In this document: positions 1 to 7,960 of the stretch, one piece after another
How positions within the stretch are numbered: position 1 is the stretch's first letter
How the letters are laid out: each line of letters opens with the position of its first letter
Assembly (NCBI GenBank): GCA_964392345.1
Contig: CAYMPQ010000012.1
Span: 1-36,011, forward strand
DNA length: 36,011 nt
From: JAUVXY01 sp964392345
GTDB lineage: Bacteria; Actinomycetota; Humimicrobiia; Humimicrobiales; Humimicrobiaceae
Reading direction: 5' to 3'
Translations under genes and position numbers: made by a program
Notes under the pieces: generated by a model
The model's input: only the letters and a program-made list of their open reading frames with translations
The model's database searches: none
Told to the model about the DNA's origin: nothing

Positions 1-51
1 AAAGTGGAAGATTAATAAAAATTATTTATTTTAATTGCAAATAATTTTACT

Positions 52-705
52 ATGTTAGAAAAAACAAAAATATTTAAATTTTATGATACTATAGCGTTAT
101 TGAGTCCAACAGGACAGAAAGCTAGCAATTTAAAAGAGTTTTTAAATATACTGGAGCAATCTGAAGATAAAGTTATTTTTCATCATCTTTATCAGTCCCA
201 TATTAAATATTATTTAAAAGTCGGAGAATTTCCTAATGATTTCGCAAATTGGGCAGCATATGAACTTGAAGACATGGCTTTAGCTGAGAAGCTGGCTAAT
301 TTTGACCCTTATGATTTTAAGACTGTAGCCCAGGCAAAAGAAAAATTAATTGAAATAATTGAGGAGCATATGTGGGATCTTCCCACTATTCCCTGGGTCA
401 GATCTGGGTCTGAGTTTTGTTTTTCCAGCGCAACATCAATTGTACTTCCTTTAGGTATAAATACATCAACATTGAAAGAATTTAAAAAAGCGTTAAATAT
501 AATTCCAGATAGCTCCTTGTATTTTCATTTTTGTGAAGCCCGAAAAATAAGAAAAGAAAAAGAACATGATGATTTCTCATTATGGATTGAAAACAATTTT
601 GGAAAAAAAGAATTAGTAAGAAAGATTAGAGAAATAGACTTTTATTTTTTCAGTCTGGAAGAAATCAGGAAAAAATTAATAGACATTTTAGAAGATGAAT
701 TATAA
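52..705 (+). CDS. DUF5752 family protein
   Basis: A 217-residue soluble protein that I recognise as DUF5752-like: an N-terminal half with the TG-x-x-A-x-NL-x-EF and HH-x-Y patterns, then NDFANWAAYEL and LAEKLANFDPYDF, followed by a second copy of the TSTLKEF...YFHFCEAR pattern, so the fold looks internally duplicated. The biochemical function is unknown. Proteins of this family are, to my knowledge, often encoded beside trehalose-synthase-like glycosyltransferases, and here the stop lies 20 bp before such a gene on the same strand, so the two are probably co-transcribed and work together. No clear Shine-Dalgarno sequence precedes the ATG. There is no signal peptide or membrane segment. Confidence 0.75.
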   Translation: MLEKTKIFKFYDTIALLSPTGQKASNLKEFLNILEQSEDKVIFHHLYQSHIKYYLKVGEFPNDFANWAAYELEDMALAEKLANFDPYDFKTVAQAKEKLIEIIEEHMWDLPTIPWVRSGSEFCFSSATSIVLPLGINTSTLKEFKKALNIIPDSSLYFHFCEARKIRKEKEHDDFSLWIENNFGKKELVRKIREIDFYFFSLEEIRKKLIDILEDEL

Positions 706-725
706 TTTAAGATATTTGTTTAAAA

Positions 726-1949
726 ATGGCAATATTAAAAGATTACGAAGATATAGTTGGTAAAAAAAATTTAAACCAATTAAAATCCTTAGCTTTACTC
801 TCTAAAGGTAAAAAAGTTATTATGGTTAACTCTACTAAGGACGGAGGTGGAGTTGCTGAAATACTGCACAGGCTAGTTCCTTTGCTTAATGAGCTTGGAA
901 TTAACTGTCAGTGGAAAACAATCTATGGTAATAATGGGTTTTTTAATATCACTAAAGATATACACAATTCACTTCAGGGAAAAAAATTAGACATTAAAAA
1001 TGAATTATTAGAAAAATATTTAAAGGTAAATAAAGAGTACGCTCAAAATGTAAATTTAGATGCAGATATAGTTATAATACACGACCCTCAGCCTTTGCCA
1101 TTAATAAAATATTATCCAAGAAATAATACTAAGTGGGTGTGGAGATGCCACATTGACATATCAAAACCAGATTTATTTTTATGGAAATTTTTAAAAAAAT
1201 ATGTAGAAATGTACGATGCAAGTATATTTTCTATTTCAAAATTTGCCAAAAGCCTTCCTTATCCTCAATATCTTATTGCTCCATCAATAGATCCCTTAAG
1301 TAATAAAAATAGAGATCTTAGCAAAAATGAGATTGAAAATGTTTTAGATACTTACAGAATTAAAAAAGATAAACCCATAATACTTCAAGTATCAAGATTC
1401 GATAAATTTAAAGATCCTTTAGGAGTAATTAAAGCATATCGTTTGGTGAAAAAAGAAATAAATTGCAAGCTTATTTTAGCCGGTGGAACAGCAAGTGATG
1501 ACCCTGAAGGAGAAGAAATATTTAAAGAAGTTAAAAATGAAGCCAAAGGCGACCCTGACATACATATTTTATTTTTAAAATCCAAAAGTGATATAGTTAT
1601 AAATGCCCTGCAAAGATCAGCTGATGTTATCATTCAAAAATCAGTAAAAGAAGGTTTTGGTTTGGTTGTAACAGAATCAATGTGGAAAGAAAAAGCTGTA
1701 ATTGGAGGAGAAGTAGGCGGAATCACTATTCAATTATACAATCATTTAAATGGATTTTTGGTAAATTCTATAGAAGGAGCAGCATTTAGAGTACGATACT
1801 TACTCAATAGACCTGACGTATCAGAGGATTTAGGAAAACAAGCAAAGAAATTTGTTACTAAGAATTTTTTAATCACAAGGCATCTAAGAGATTATCTTGC
1901 CCTATTTTATATTTTAGAAAATCCAAATAAAAATATTATTTATGCCTAA
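726..1949 (+). CDS. treT: GT4-family glycosyltransferase, probable trehalose synthase (TreT-like)
   Basis: A 407-residue GT-B glycosyltransferase. The N-terminal domain begins with VIMVNSTKDGGGVAEIL (residues 31-47), the glycine-rich acceptor-side motif typical of TreT, and contains WRCHID (139-144). The C-terminal donor domain has the E-x7-E signature EGFGLVVTE (309-317) followed by GGEVGGI. TreT joins NDP-glucose and glucose into trehalose, or runs in reverse, without a phosphorylated intermediate. The length matches the family. It follows the DUF5752 gene by 20 bp. The close relationship to TreT is by motif only; another sugar nucleotide or acceptor is possible, so the symbol is provisional. 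No strong ribosome binding site is visible. Confidence 0.78.
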   Translation: MAILKDYEDIVGKKNLNQLKSLALLSKGKKVIMVNSTKDGGGVAEILHRLVPLLNELGINCQWKTIYGNNGFFNITKDIHNSLQGKKLDIKNELLEKYLKVNKEYAQNVNLDADIVIIHDPQPLPLIKYYPRNNTKWVWRCHIDISKPDLFLWKFLKKYVEMYDASIFSISKFAKSLPYPQYLIAPSIDPLSNKNRDLSKNEIENVLDTYRIKKDKPIILQVSRFDKFKDPLGVIKAYRLVKKEINCKLILAGGTASDDPEGEEIFKEVKNEAKGDPDIHILFLKSKSDIVINALQRSADVIIQKSVKEGFGLVVTESMWKEKAVIGGEVGGITIQLYNHLNGFLVNSIEGAAFRVRYLLNRPDVSEDLGKQAKKFVTKNFLITRHLRDYLALFYILENPNKNIIYA

Positions 1950-1959
1950 ATTAGAAAAT

Positions 1960-2098
1960 TTTTCTTTCTTTTTCATCTCTTTCTTATGACCAACTTTTAG
2001 AATATAAACCTCTTTTCTTTTTTCATATATCTTATATATTACTCTATAAACACCAGATCTTAAAAGTAATTCTCTCAAGGAAAAATTCTCTAATTGCC
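1960..2098 (-). pseudogene. Remnant of a RelE/ParE-type toxin (C-terminal half)
   Basis: Read on the minus strand, about 2061-1978 encodes RSGVYRVIYKIYEKRKEVYI followed by LKVGHKKE, which matches the end of the RelE fold (the RxGxYRVIYxI strand and the final HRKxVY strand). An in-frame stop lies just upstream (about 2098-2100) and there is no start codon, so the N-terminal half is missing. The frame runs past the normal end of the domain into the tail of the glycosyltransferase gene. No antitoxin gene is present. It is a dead toxin fragment; the boundaries are approximate. Confidence 0.6.
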
Positions 2099-2176
2099 AA
2101 GCTTATAGTCTGGGCAAATACCAGAGAGGAAGCAATCTTAAGATCAGTTAGAGCACTGGATGAATTTAAAAAGTAA
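2084..2176 (+). pseudogene. Remnant of a biotin carboxylase (accC/pycA-type) C-terminal part
   Basis: The plus strand encodes NSLIAKLIVWANTREEAI, then LRSVRALDEFKK and a stop at 2174-2176. This is the signature DSLIAKLIVWxxxREEAIxRMxRALxEF near the end of the biotin carboxylase domain of AccC, PycA and related subunits. Nothing upstream in the frame continues the homology and the usual last 60-90 residues after ALxEF are absent, so this is a short isolated fragment. It abuts the toxin remnant on the opposite strand, which suggests a recombination scar. Confidence 0.6.
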
Positions 2177-2267
2177 TTTAAAAAATATGCCAAATCATGT
2201 AAAGTATAAAAAGTAATCAAAATAAGTTTCAAACATAATAACAAACAGAAGAAGTAAGTAAAAGTTT

Positions 2268-3128
2268 ATGGCTAATATCGCAATAGTTACTGACAGCTCA
2301 GCAGATATCCCTGAGAAACTGGCAAAAGAAAACGATGTTACTGTTGTGCCAATGTATATTGGAATTGAAGGTAAAATGTATAAAGAAGGAAAAGAAATAA
2401 AAAGCGGGGAAATATACGAAGCATTAGAAAAAGGTTTAAAAGTGCACACGTCCGGACCTTCTGCTGGAGATTTTTTAAAAGTTTTTAAATATTTAATAGA
2501 GAAAAAGAAAAAAGATTTAATTTATTGCATTAGTCTTAGCTCAAAACTATCCAGTGCATTCAATGCAGCAAATTTAGCAAAAATGAATTTTCCTAAAAAC
2601 AAAATAAAAATTTTTGACTCCAGGAATTCTACTATTAGCTTGGGCCTTATTGCACTGGAATCAGCAAGAGCTGCCAGAAACGGGAAAAGCGAAGAAGAAA
2701 TAGACTCCCTGATAGAATTTTTAATAAAAAGAAGCAAATTTTTTGCGGTACTGGAAAATTTTAAATATGTATTCAGAGGAGGCAGAGCACCTTTTCTTGG
2801 AAAGTTTTTAAGTGTGGCAATAAGATTTAAGCCTATTCTTACCATAGGTATAAATGGAAAGGTTCAGCTAAGAGGATCTGCAAAAAATAGGAAAGGTGCC
2901 ATTTACAAGATTTACAGGCAGATCAAAAAAGAAGCTTCCTGCAAAGGAAAGAAAATTTTTGGAATTTTTTATGGTTCAGATATAAGTCCGGCATTAGAAC
3001 TCAAAAAAATGATAGAGGATGATAGCGACATTGACATAGATGAACTAATATTAACTGAGATAACTGCTATAATGAGTGCCCATACCGGCCCCGGTATATG
3101 GGGTGCGGCTGTCTGCCCTAAAGTCTGA
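2268..3128 (+). CDS. DegV family fatty-acid-binding protein
   Basis: A 286-residue DegV protein. The N-terminal IVTDSSADIP (6-15) and the segment KVHTSGPSAGDFLKVF are family hallmarks, with CISLSSKLSSAFNAA as the middle lipid-site loop and a C-terminal TAIMSAHTGPGIWG motif. Family members bind a single fatty acid; related FakB proteins present it to the kinase FakA for phosphorylation and entry into phospholipid synthesis. No fakA is present in this window. The start is supported by an AAGAAG-rich stretch upstream of the ATG. It stands alone on the plus strand, converging with the minus-strand nuclease gene downstream. Confidence 0.9.
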   Translation: MANIAIVTDSSADIPEKLAKENDVTVVPMYIGIEGKMYKEGKEIKSGEIYEALEKGLKVHTSGPSAGDFLKVFKYLIEKKKKDLIYCISLSSKLSSAFNAANLAKMNFPKNKIKIFDSRNSTISLGLIALESARAARNGKSEEEIDSLIEFLIKRSKFFAVLENFKYVFRGGRAPFLGKFLSVAIRFKPILTIGINGKVQLRGSAKNRKGAIYKIYRQIKKEASCKGKKIFGIFYGSDISPALELKKMIEDDSDIDIDELILTEITAIMSAHTGPGIWGAAVCPKV

Positions 3129-3191
3129 CAGACTTGATAACTACCGCTGATACAGGAGTTAGCAAAAAATTAGAGAGCTTCTAAGTATCTC

Positions 3192-4031
3192 TTAGTAACT
3201 ATAGATTTCTACAAGCAGGCCTGCCCTGTCTCTAAGATACAGGGTATCGTGATCATTGTTCCATATCGGTTTTGAGCTCCCCCAATAAAGCTTGCCGTCT
3301 GTGTCTTTCCCACTACCTGAAAAAAGGTATATGACAGAACCAGGCTCCAAAGTTTGCTTGCGGAACTCATAAATGTTCGTTCCGCTATCTTTAACAGTCC
3401 ATCTTTCCAAATTAAGACTGCTTGTGCCAGTATTTTTAATAGTTACGTACTCGCCATTTAAGTTATTGTTATCATTACCTTCAGCATCATAATTTATATC
3501 TATCTCTAACTTGCAAACTTCAGACTTTTTCCACAATCCTGTCTCATTTAGCCTTGCATATCTTTCTGCTTCTAAAAATTCTTCGGTATATTTAACATCA
3601 GGAGGATAGGTATACGCATTTGCAAATCCCCTTTTTACCATTTCCATATTAACAAATAAATCTTCAACATACACATACCTCAGAAGCCTGCCATATTTAT
3701 CCTTATCTGTTACATCTTTTTCCAATCTCACTTCTTTTCCTAAAACAAGTATTTCTAATACATCCTTTGCTTCGTTAAAATAATATCTCTCAGCCTCAGG
3801 AGTGTTTATCCCAATGAGCCTGACTCTCTCACTATTAGAAAGGATAAATGTGTCGCCATCTATAACTTCTTTTACATATAACTTATCTTTTCCGCTGCCA
3901 TGATTATTGTATTCGCTCAAATTATTGTCATTGCCGTAGTAAAGGCCGCAGCCATAAAAACAAAAAATGGTAAGTATTGCGGTCAGGATTAAAAAAATAT
4001 TTGTAATTTTTTGAGTATGTATTTTATGCAT
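3192..4031 (-). CDS. Secreted lipoprotein thermonuclease with a C-terminal lamin-tail-like domain
   Basis: A 279-residue exported nuclease. Residues 1-28 form a lipoprotein signal (hydrophobic IFLILTAILTIFCFYGC, Cys28 as the lipidation site). A staphylococcal-nuclease domain follows: VIDGDTFIL, RVRLIGINTPEAE and DKYGRLLRYVY carry the two catalytic arginines and the glutamate; one calcium-ligand aspartate of the classic enzyme is Asn (INTPE). After about residue 175, EYVTIKNTGTSSLNLERWTV and the following strands resemble the lamin tail domain (an Ig-like beta sandwich) often attached to bacterial surface nucleases. Likely role: cell-surface nucleic-acid degradation for nutrition. It is the last gene of the minus-strand block, 56 bp after yacP. 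Confidence 0.85.
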   Translation of the reverse strand: MHKIHTQKITNIFLILTAILTIFCFYGCGLYYGNDNNLSEYNNHGSGKDKLYVKEVIDGDTFILSNSERVRLIGINTPEAERYYFNEAKDVLEILVLGKEVRLEKDVTDKDKYGRLLRYVYVEDLFVNMEMVKRGFANAYTYPPDVKYTEEFLEAERYARLNETGLWKKSEVCKLEIDINYDAEGNDNNNLNGEYVTIKNTGTSSLNLERWTVKDSGTNIYEFRKQTLEPGSVIYLFSGSGKDTDGKLYWGSSKPIWNNDHDTLYLRDRAGLLVEIYSY

Positions 4032-4087
4032 AAAAAAATTTGGTTAATGCTTTAGAGACAATTGCCATAAATTAGAATTCACTGTTT

Positions 4088-4615
4088 TTACTTTTTGCCG
4101 AATCTCCTGAAGTCAGAAAATTTTTTCTTTGATTTACGGTCAAGCCTATTTTCCAATAAATAAAATAATTTTCCACCAGATTTTTTACTGTCATCAATTT
4201 TTTCACTTATATTCCTTTTAGACCTGTTTATCTCAAGAACAAATTCCCTGATAGATTTTCTATAAACATTTCTTTTAAATACTACCTTTTGCTGCATGTA
4301 ATCAGACGTTACCACAAATATTCTTCTGTATTCCTGCCTGTTGCAAACCAATTCTTCTATTACGGTATCTGCAGTCTCACCGCTTCTGGAGTAAACCACT
4401 TCTATGTCATCAACTTTTTGATAGTTCCTAACCATATTATCGCTGCTTTTAGCATCAAAAATTACCAGTAAATCACATTTGTTCCAATGCTTATACTCAG
4501 CAAGATCGCTTATTAACTTTTCCCTTAAATACAATAAATCGCTGCTGCTTATTTTTTTAGCACTAAAATAATTAAATATAAAATTATATCCATCTACAAT
4601 TACTAAATCTTTCAA
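4088..4615 (-). CDS. yacP: YacP-like NYN-domain ribonuclease (Rae1 family)
   Basis: A 175-residue NYN/PIN-like protein. It begins with LVIVDGYNFIFNYF, the family's metal-binding aspartate motif, continues with DLLVIFDAKSS and VVYSRSGETADTVIEEL, which supply the other acidic residues, and has VVTSDYMQQ. The Bacillus homologue Rae1 is a ribosome-associated mRNA endonuclease. The C-terminal 40 residues are lysine-rich. The start is TTG at 4615, supported by a GGAGAGGATAA ribosome binding site just upstream; no ATG fits. It follows rlmB, the same order as in Firmicutes (cysS, rlmB, yacP). Confidence 0.87.
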   Translation of the reverse strand: MKDLVIVDGYNFIFNYFSAKKISSSDLLYLREKLISDLAEYKHWNKCDLLVIFDAKSSDNMVRNYQKVDDIEVVYSRSGETADTVIEELVCNRQEYRRIFVVTSDYMQQKVVFKRNVYRKSIREFVLEINRSKRNISEKIDDSKKSGGKLFYLLENRLDRKSKKKFSDFRRFGKK

Positions 4616-4670
4616 AGTTTATCCTCTCCAGTTTTATCAAATCCTGGTTAGTTAAAAAACAATATGCCGC

Positions 4671-5453
4671 TTATCCTGCGTTTCTTTGTATTATATATAG
4701 CATAATACCTGAAGCCACAGAAACATTTAATGACTGCGCCGTACCTTTAATTATTATATTGGTCATGACATCACAATTATCGCCAACCAGCCTGCTTATC
4801 CCTTTATCTTCACTGCCAAAGACAATTGCAAGCGGAAATACAAACTTAGTTTCGTCTGCGCTTTGCACTTCCTGTGTTTTTTCCAGTGTTGTCCCGTATA
4901 CCCAAAATCCACTTTTTTTTAACTGCTGCAAAGTTCTTGCAATATTTGTAACCTTAAATATTTTTATCTCTTCCAGAGCACCTGCAGAGATCTTGCTGAC
5001 TCTTTTGTTTACATCCACACTCCTGTTTTTTGAAATAATTATTCCGTCAAATCCAAACGCACTGCAGTTTCTGATTATTGACCCAAAATTTCCTACGTCA
5101 GTTACCCCGTCCAGTACTATGAGCCTGCTTTTTTCATTAATTTCATTATTTATGTACTGCTCAAAACTATAATAATTATATGGCGAAACCTCAGCAGCTA
5201 TGCCCTGGACAGAAGAAAAATCTGTGGGGGGAAAATAGCCTTCAGATAATTTGCTAAATTTACCATGTTCTACTTCTGTTATGCACATATTATTTTCCAT
5301 GGCCATGCAAATAATTTCTTTTACTTTAGGAGTTTTTTTTCTGCTTTTGCTTAAAATAATTTTGTATACTTTTCTTCTGCCAGAATTTATAGTAAGTACA
5401 GAATATACAGGATTAATCCCATATATTAGTTCACGGTTTCTTTTTTCCATCAT
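4671..5453 (-). CDS. rlmB: 23S rRNA 2'-O-methyltransferase of the SpoU/TrmH family (RlmB)
   Basis: A 260-residue SPOUT methyltransferase. After an N-terminal substrate-binding domain (IYGINPVYSVL), the trefoil-knot domain shows the three SpoU motifs: LDGVTDVGNFGSIIRNCSAF (motif 1, with the catalytic Asn and Arg), VFGSEDKGISRL (motif 2) and GTAQSLNVSVASGIMLY (motif 3). RlmB methylates a ribose of 23S rRNA (G2251 in E. coli). The position in a cysS-rlmB-yacP series supports this assignment over TrmH. The protein starts with two consecutive Met residues and either could be used. Confidence 0.88.
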   Translation of the reverse strand: MMEKRNRELIYGINPVYSVLTINSGRRKVYKIILSKSRKKTPKVKEIICMAMENNMCITEVEHGKFSKLSEGYFPPTDFSSVQGIAAEVSPYNYYSFEQYINNEINEKSRLIVLDGVTDVGNFGSIIRNCSAFGFDGIIISKNRSVDVNKRVSKISAGALEEIKIFKVTNIARTLQQLKKSGFWVYGTTLEKTQEVQSADETKFVFPLAIVFGSEDKGISRLVGDNCDVMTNIIIKGTAQSLNVSVASGIMLYIIQRNAG

Positions 5454-5519
5454 AATTAATTAACACTTTCAGCACACAATTACACACAGCAAAGAGATAA
5501 ATTTTTTTGGATGCAATAC

Positions 5520-5630
5520 TTACTCATAAGCATTTACATGTAAAATTTCTTTAAGCGGTCTTTTGGGAACATGAAGCTTCCCGCTGGGATCCTTGTAGTA
5601 TTTTATATTGCCATCTTTAGAATCTTCCAT
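5520..5630 (-). CDS. Small 36-residue ORF between cysS and rlmB
   Basis: This ORF starts with ATG at 5630, 26 bp after the cysS stop, and ends with TAA at 5520, 66 bp before rlmB. It encodes MEDSKDGNIKYYKDPSGKLH followed by VPKRPLKEILHVNAYE. The composition is that of a real coding region: mixed, charged, with a possible beta-hairpin (KYYKDPSGKLHV). An AAGAAG stretch lies about 10 nt before the ATG. I do not recognise a family. It could be a conserved small protein of the operon or the tail of a lost gene; Firmicutes have mrnC or thyX at this place. No function is proposed. Confidence 0.45.
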   Translation of the reverse strand: MEDSKDGNIKYYKDPSGKLHVPKRPLKEILHVNAYE

Positions 5631-5656
5631 AACTGGTTCTTCTTTTTAAAATAAGG

Positions 5657-7168
5657 TCATAAGTTTTTTCCATTACTGCTTTCTACCACCTTCCAGATAG
5701 TCCCTTCTTTTCTATCTTCCAGTACTACGCCGCTCATGCTTAATTTATTTCTAATCTCATCGGCCAGCTTGAAGTCTTTATTTTTTCTTGCCTTTTCCCT
5801 CTCTGCAACAAGCCTTTCTATATCTCTGCTGCTCAGTCCAATTTTAGCTTCAGTGTCAACGGCAACTTTTGCAACCTCTTCTTCAAAATCAAACCCCAAA
5901 ACTGAGCCAAGCACGTTTATTTTTTTATAAGCTCTGCCAAGGCTTGTCTTCACAGCCTCAGTTAATACAAATTTTGGACTTTGTATAATGCTGTTTATAT
6001 TTCTAATAAGCTCGAAAATGCTTCCAACCGCCTTTGCAGAGTTTAAATCATCATCCATGGAATGTCTAAATTTTTCTTTACACTTTTTTGTTAGATTATC
6101 TATTTTTAGTTCTGCTTCCATATTCTTTTTTCCTAAAGTTTCTTCTGTATGGCACCCTTTATCAAATTCTTCAATTAAAAATTGAATATTTCTTAAAGTG
6201 TTTGTAACTTTGTCCAGTGCTTTTTTTGCCTCAACAAGCTTTTCAACGCTGAATTCTAACGGGCTCCTGTAATGAGTAGACAGCATATATATTTTTACAA
6301 CATTCTGTGAATATTTTTTTAAAAGGTTTCTAAGTATCCAATCTTCTTTAAGCCCTTTTGACTTAGACATTTTTTCTTCTTTAACTTCAATCATTCCATT
6401 ATGCATCCAGTAGCGCACAAAAGCATCTTTTTCAGGAAAAGCAGCTTCCGATTGGGCAATTTCATTTTCGTGGTGAGGGAACACCAGATCTATCCCGCCT
6501 CCATGGATATCTATGGGGTGTCCTAAGAACTTAGTCGCCATAGCAGAACATTCAATATGCCAGCCCGGTCTCCCCATGCCCCACGGGCTATCCCAATAAG
6601 GTTCGCCTGATTTTGCACTTTTCCATAGCGCAAAATCTATTTTATTTCTTTTACTAAAAGCACCATCTTCTTGCTGTTTCATTTCTTCAATTTTTTGTCC
6701 GGATAATTTCCCATAGTGCTTGAATTTCTTTACATCAAAATATACATTGCCGCCTGTTGCATACCCAAAGCCATTTTCTATTATTTTGACTATAAAATTT
6801 ATTATCTCCCCAATCATTTCAGAAGCCTTTGGCATTTTATCAAACTTACTTATTTTTAGACTTTTAATATCATGCAGAAAAGCATCGGTATACCTTCTGG
6901 TTATAACCCTGAAATCAACATTTTCCTCTATAGCCTTGTTTATTATCTTATCTTCAATATCAGTAATATTTTGTACATAATTAACTTCATAGCCAATGTA
7001 CTCTAAATAGTTTCTTACCATGTTAAAGACTATTATAGGTCTTGCGTTTCCAATAGATATGTAGTTATAAACTGTCGGACCGCATACATACATCCTGACT
7101 TTGCCGCTTTCGACTGGCTCAAACGATTCCTTTTCCCTGTGAAGGGTATTGTATATTTTCAGGCCCAT
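5657..7168 (-). CDS. cysS: Cysteinyl-tRNA synthetase
   Basis: A 503-residue class I synthetase that charges tRNA-Cys. The N-terminus has YVCGPTVYNY with the zinc-ligand Cys29; GWHIECSAM and FPHHENEIAQSEA supply the remaining zinc ligands; KEEKMSKSKG is the KMSKS loop; and a C-terminal anticodon-binding part ends with a typical helical tail. Length is normal. Odd point: the first HIGH-motif residue is Ser38 (YISIGNARP; codon 7055-7057, TCT) where the family has His. All else looks intact. It follows cysE, so cysteine synthesis and use are grouped. An AAAGG ribosome binding site precedes the ATG. Confidence 0.95.
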   Translation of the reverse strand: MGLKIYNTLHREKESFEPVESGKVRMYVCGPTVYNYISIGNARPIIVFNMVRNYLEYIGYEVNYVQNITDIEDKIINKAIEENVDFRVITRRYTDAFLHDIKSLKISKFDKMPKASEMIGEIINFIVKIIENGFGYATGGNVYFDVKKFKHYGKLSGQKIEEMKQQEDGAFSKRNKIDFALWKSAKSGEPYWDSPWGMGRPGWHIECSAMATKFLGHPIDIHGGGIDLVFPHHENEIAQSEAAFPEKDAFVRYWMHNGMIEVKEEKMSKSKGLKEDWILRNLLKKYSQNVVKIYMLSTHYRSPLEFSVEKLVEAKKALDKVTNTLRNIQFLIEEFDKGCHTEETLGKKNMEAELKIDNLTKKCKEKFRHSMDDDLNSAKAVGSIFELIRNINSIIQSPKFVLTEAVKTSLGRAYKKINVLGSVLGFDFEEEVAKVAVDTEAKIGLSSRDIERLVAEREKARKNKDFKLADEIRNKLSMSGVVLEDRKEGTIWKVVESSNGKNL

Positions 7169-7178
7169 GCCTTTTTAC

Positions 7179-7886
7179 CTATTCTTTTAATTTTTTACTT
7201 TTTTGTTTAGAGCTACCTTTTGCTTTGTTTTTTTTTCTCAGCTTTTTTAATTCTTCTTCCAGAAAACTTATTCTTGCACAACAATCACTTAATATTTCAT
7301 TTACCGGATCGGGTAAATTCATTCTATGAAATTCATCTGACAAAACTTTTTCTCCCTTTATCTTTACAATTCTTCCCGGAACGCCAACTACGGTACATTC
7401 ATCAGGAACAGATTTTATTACGACAGCGCCAGCACCTATAATTACATTATTGCCTATAGTTATTGAACCAAGGACTTTTGCTCCAGCCGATATAACAACG
7501 TTATTGCCAATGGTAGGGTGCCTTTTCCCTCTTTCTTTTCCTGTCCCCCCCAATGTTACTCCCTGGTATATTGTTACGTCATCACCAATAATAGAAGTCT
7601 CGCCTATAACCACGCCTGCACCATGATCAATAAACAACCTTTTGCCAATTTTTGCCCCGGGATGAATTTCAATTCCTGTTAGAAATTTATTAAATTGTGA
7701 TATTGCTCGAGGCAAAAACGGGACTTTGTGCTTAAACAGCCAGTTAGCAACACGGTATGCCAAAATTGCATGAATTCCAGCATATGTAAGCAAGATTTCC
7801 GCAGTGTTTACAGCAGCAGGATCTCTTTCCTTCGCCACTTTTATTTGATCTTTTAAATCTTCTATTAAGCCCATCGCTTTAGACAT
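7179..7886 (-). CDS. cysE: Serine O-acetyltransferase
   Basis: A 235-residue left-handed beta-helix acyltransferase. The helical N-terminal part is followed by hexapeptide repeats and the motif LFIDHGAGVVIGETSIIGDD, which holds the catalytic Asp-His pair, then VTLGGTGKERGKRHPTIG and GAGAVVIKSVPDECTVVGVP. It converts serine and acetyl-CoA into O-acetylserine, the first step of cysteine synthesis. The last 40 residues form a charged helical tail ending in a lysine/serine-rich stretch beyond the usual minimal enzyme. It sits between gltX and cysS, as in many Firmicutes, where tRNA charging and cysteine supply are co-regulated. I see no T-box in the 74-bp gap before it. Confidence 0.93.
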   Translation of the reverse strand: MSKAMGLIEDLKDQIKVAKERDPAAVNTAEILLTYAGIHAILAYRVANWLFKHKVPFLPRAISQFNKFLTGIEIHPGAKIGKRLFIDHGAGVVIGETSIIGDDVTIYQGVTLGGTGKERGKRHPTIGNNVVISAGAKVLGSITIGNNVIIGAGAVVIKSVPDECTVVGVPGRIVKIKGEKVLSDEFHRMNLPDPVNEILSDCCARISFLEEELKKLRKKNKAKGSSKQKSKKLKE

Positions 7887-7960
7887 ACAAAACGTTAAAC
7901 AATTTTATTAAACTGTACTGTACTATTAATAAATCATAAAGAATAATAATCTATTAAAAA

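Noticed and set aside
1..15. Possible tail of an upstream gene (AAA GTG GAA GAT TAA)
   Set aside because: Four codons before a stop cannot be told from chance; no homology can be judged.
3145..3185. Hairpin between the convergent degV and nuclease genes
   Set aside because: Only AGAGA/TCTCT pairs around an 11-base loop without a T run; not convincing as a bidirectional terminator.
7887..7960. Search for a T-box leader upstream of cysE-cysS
   Set aside because: The gap is only 74 bp and lacks the conserved T-box sequence TGGNACCGCG.
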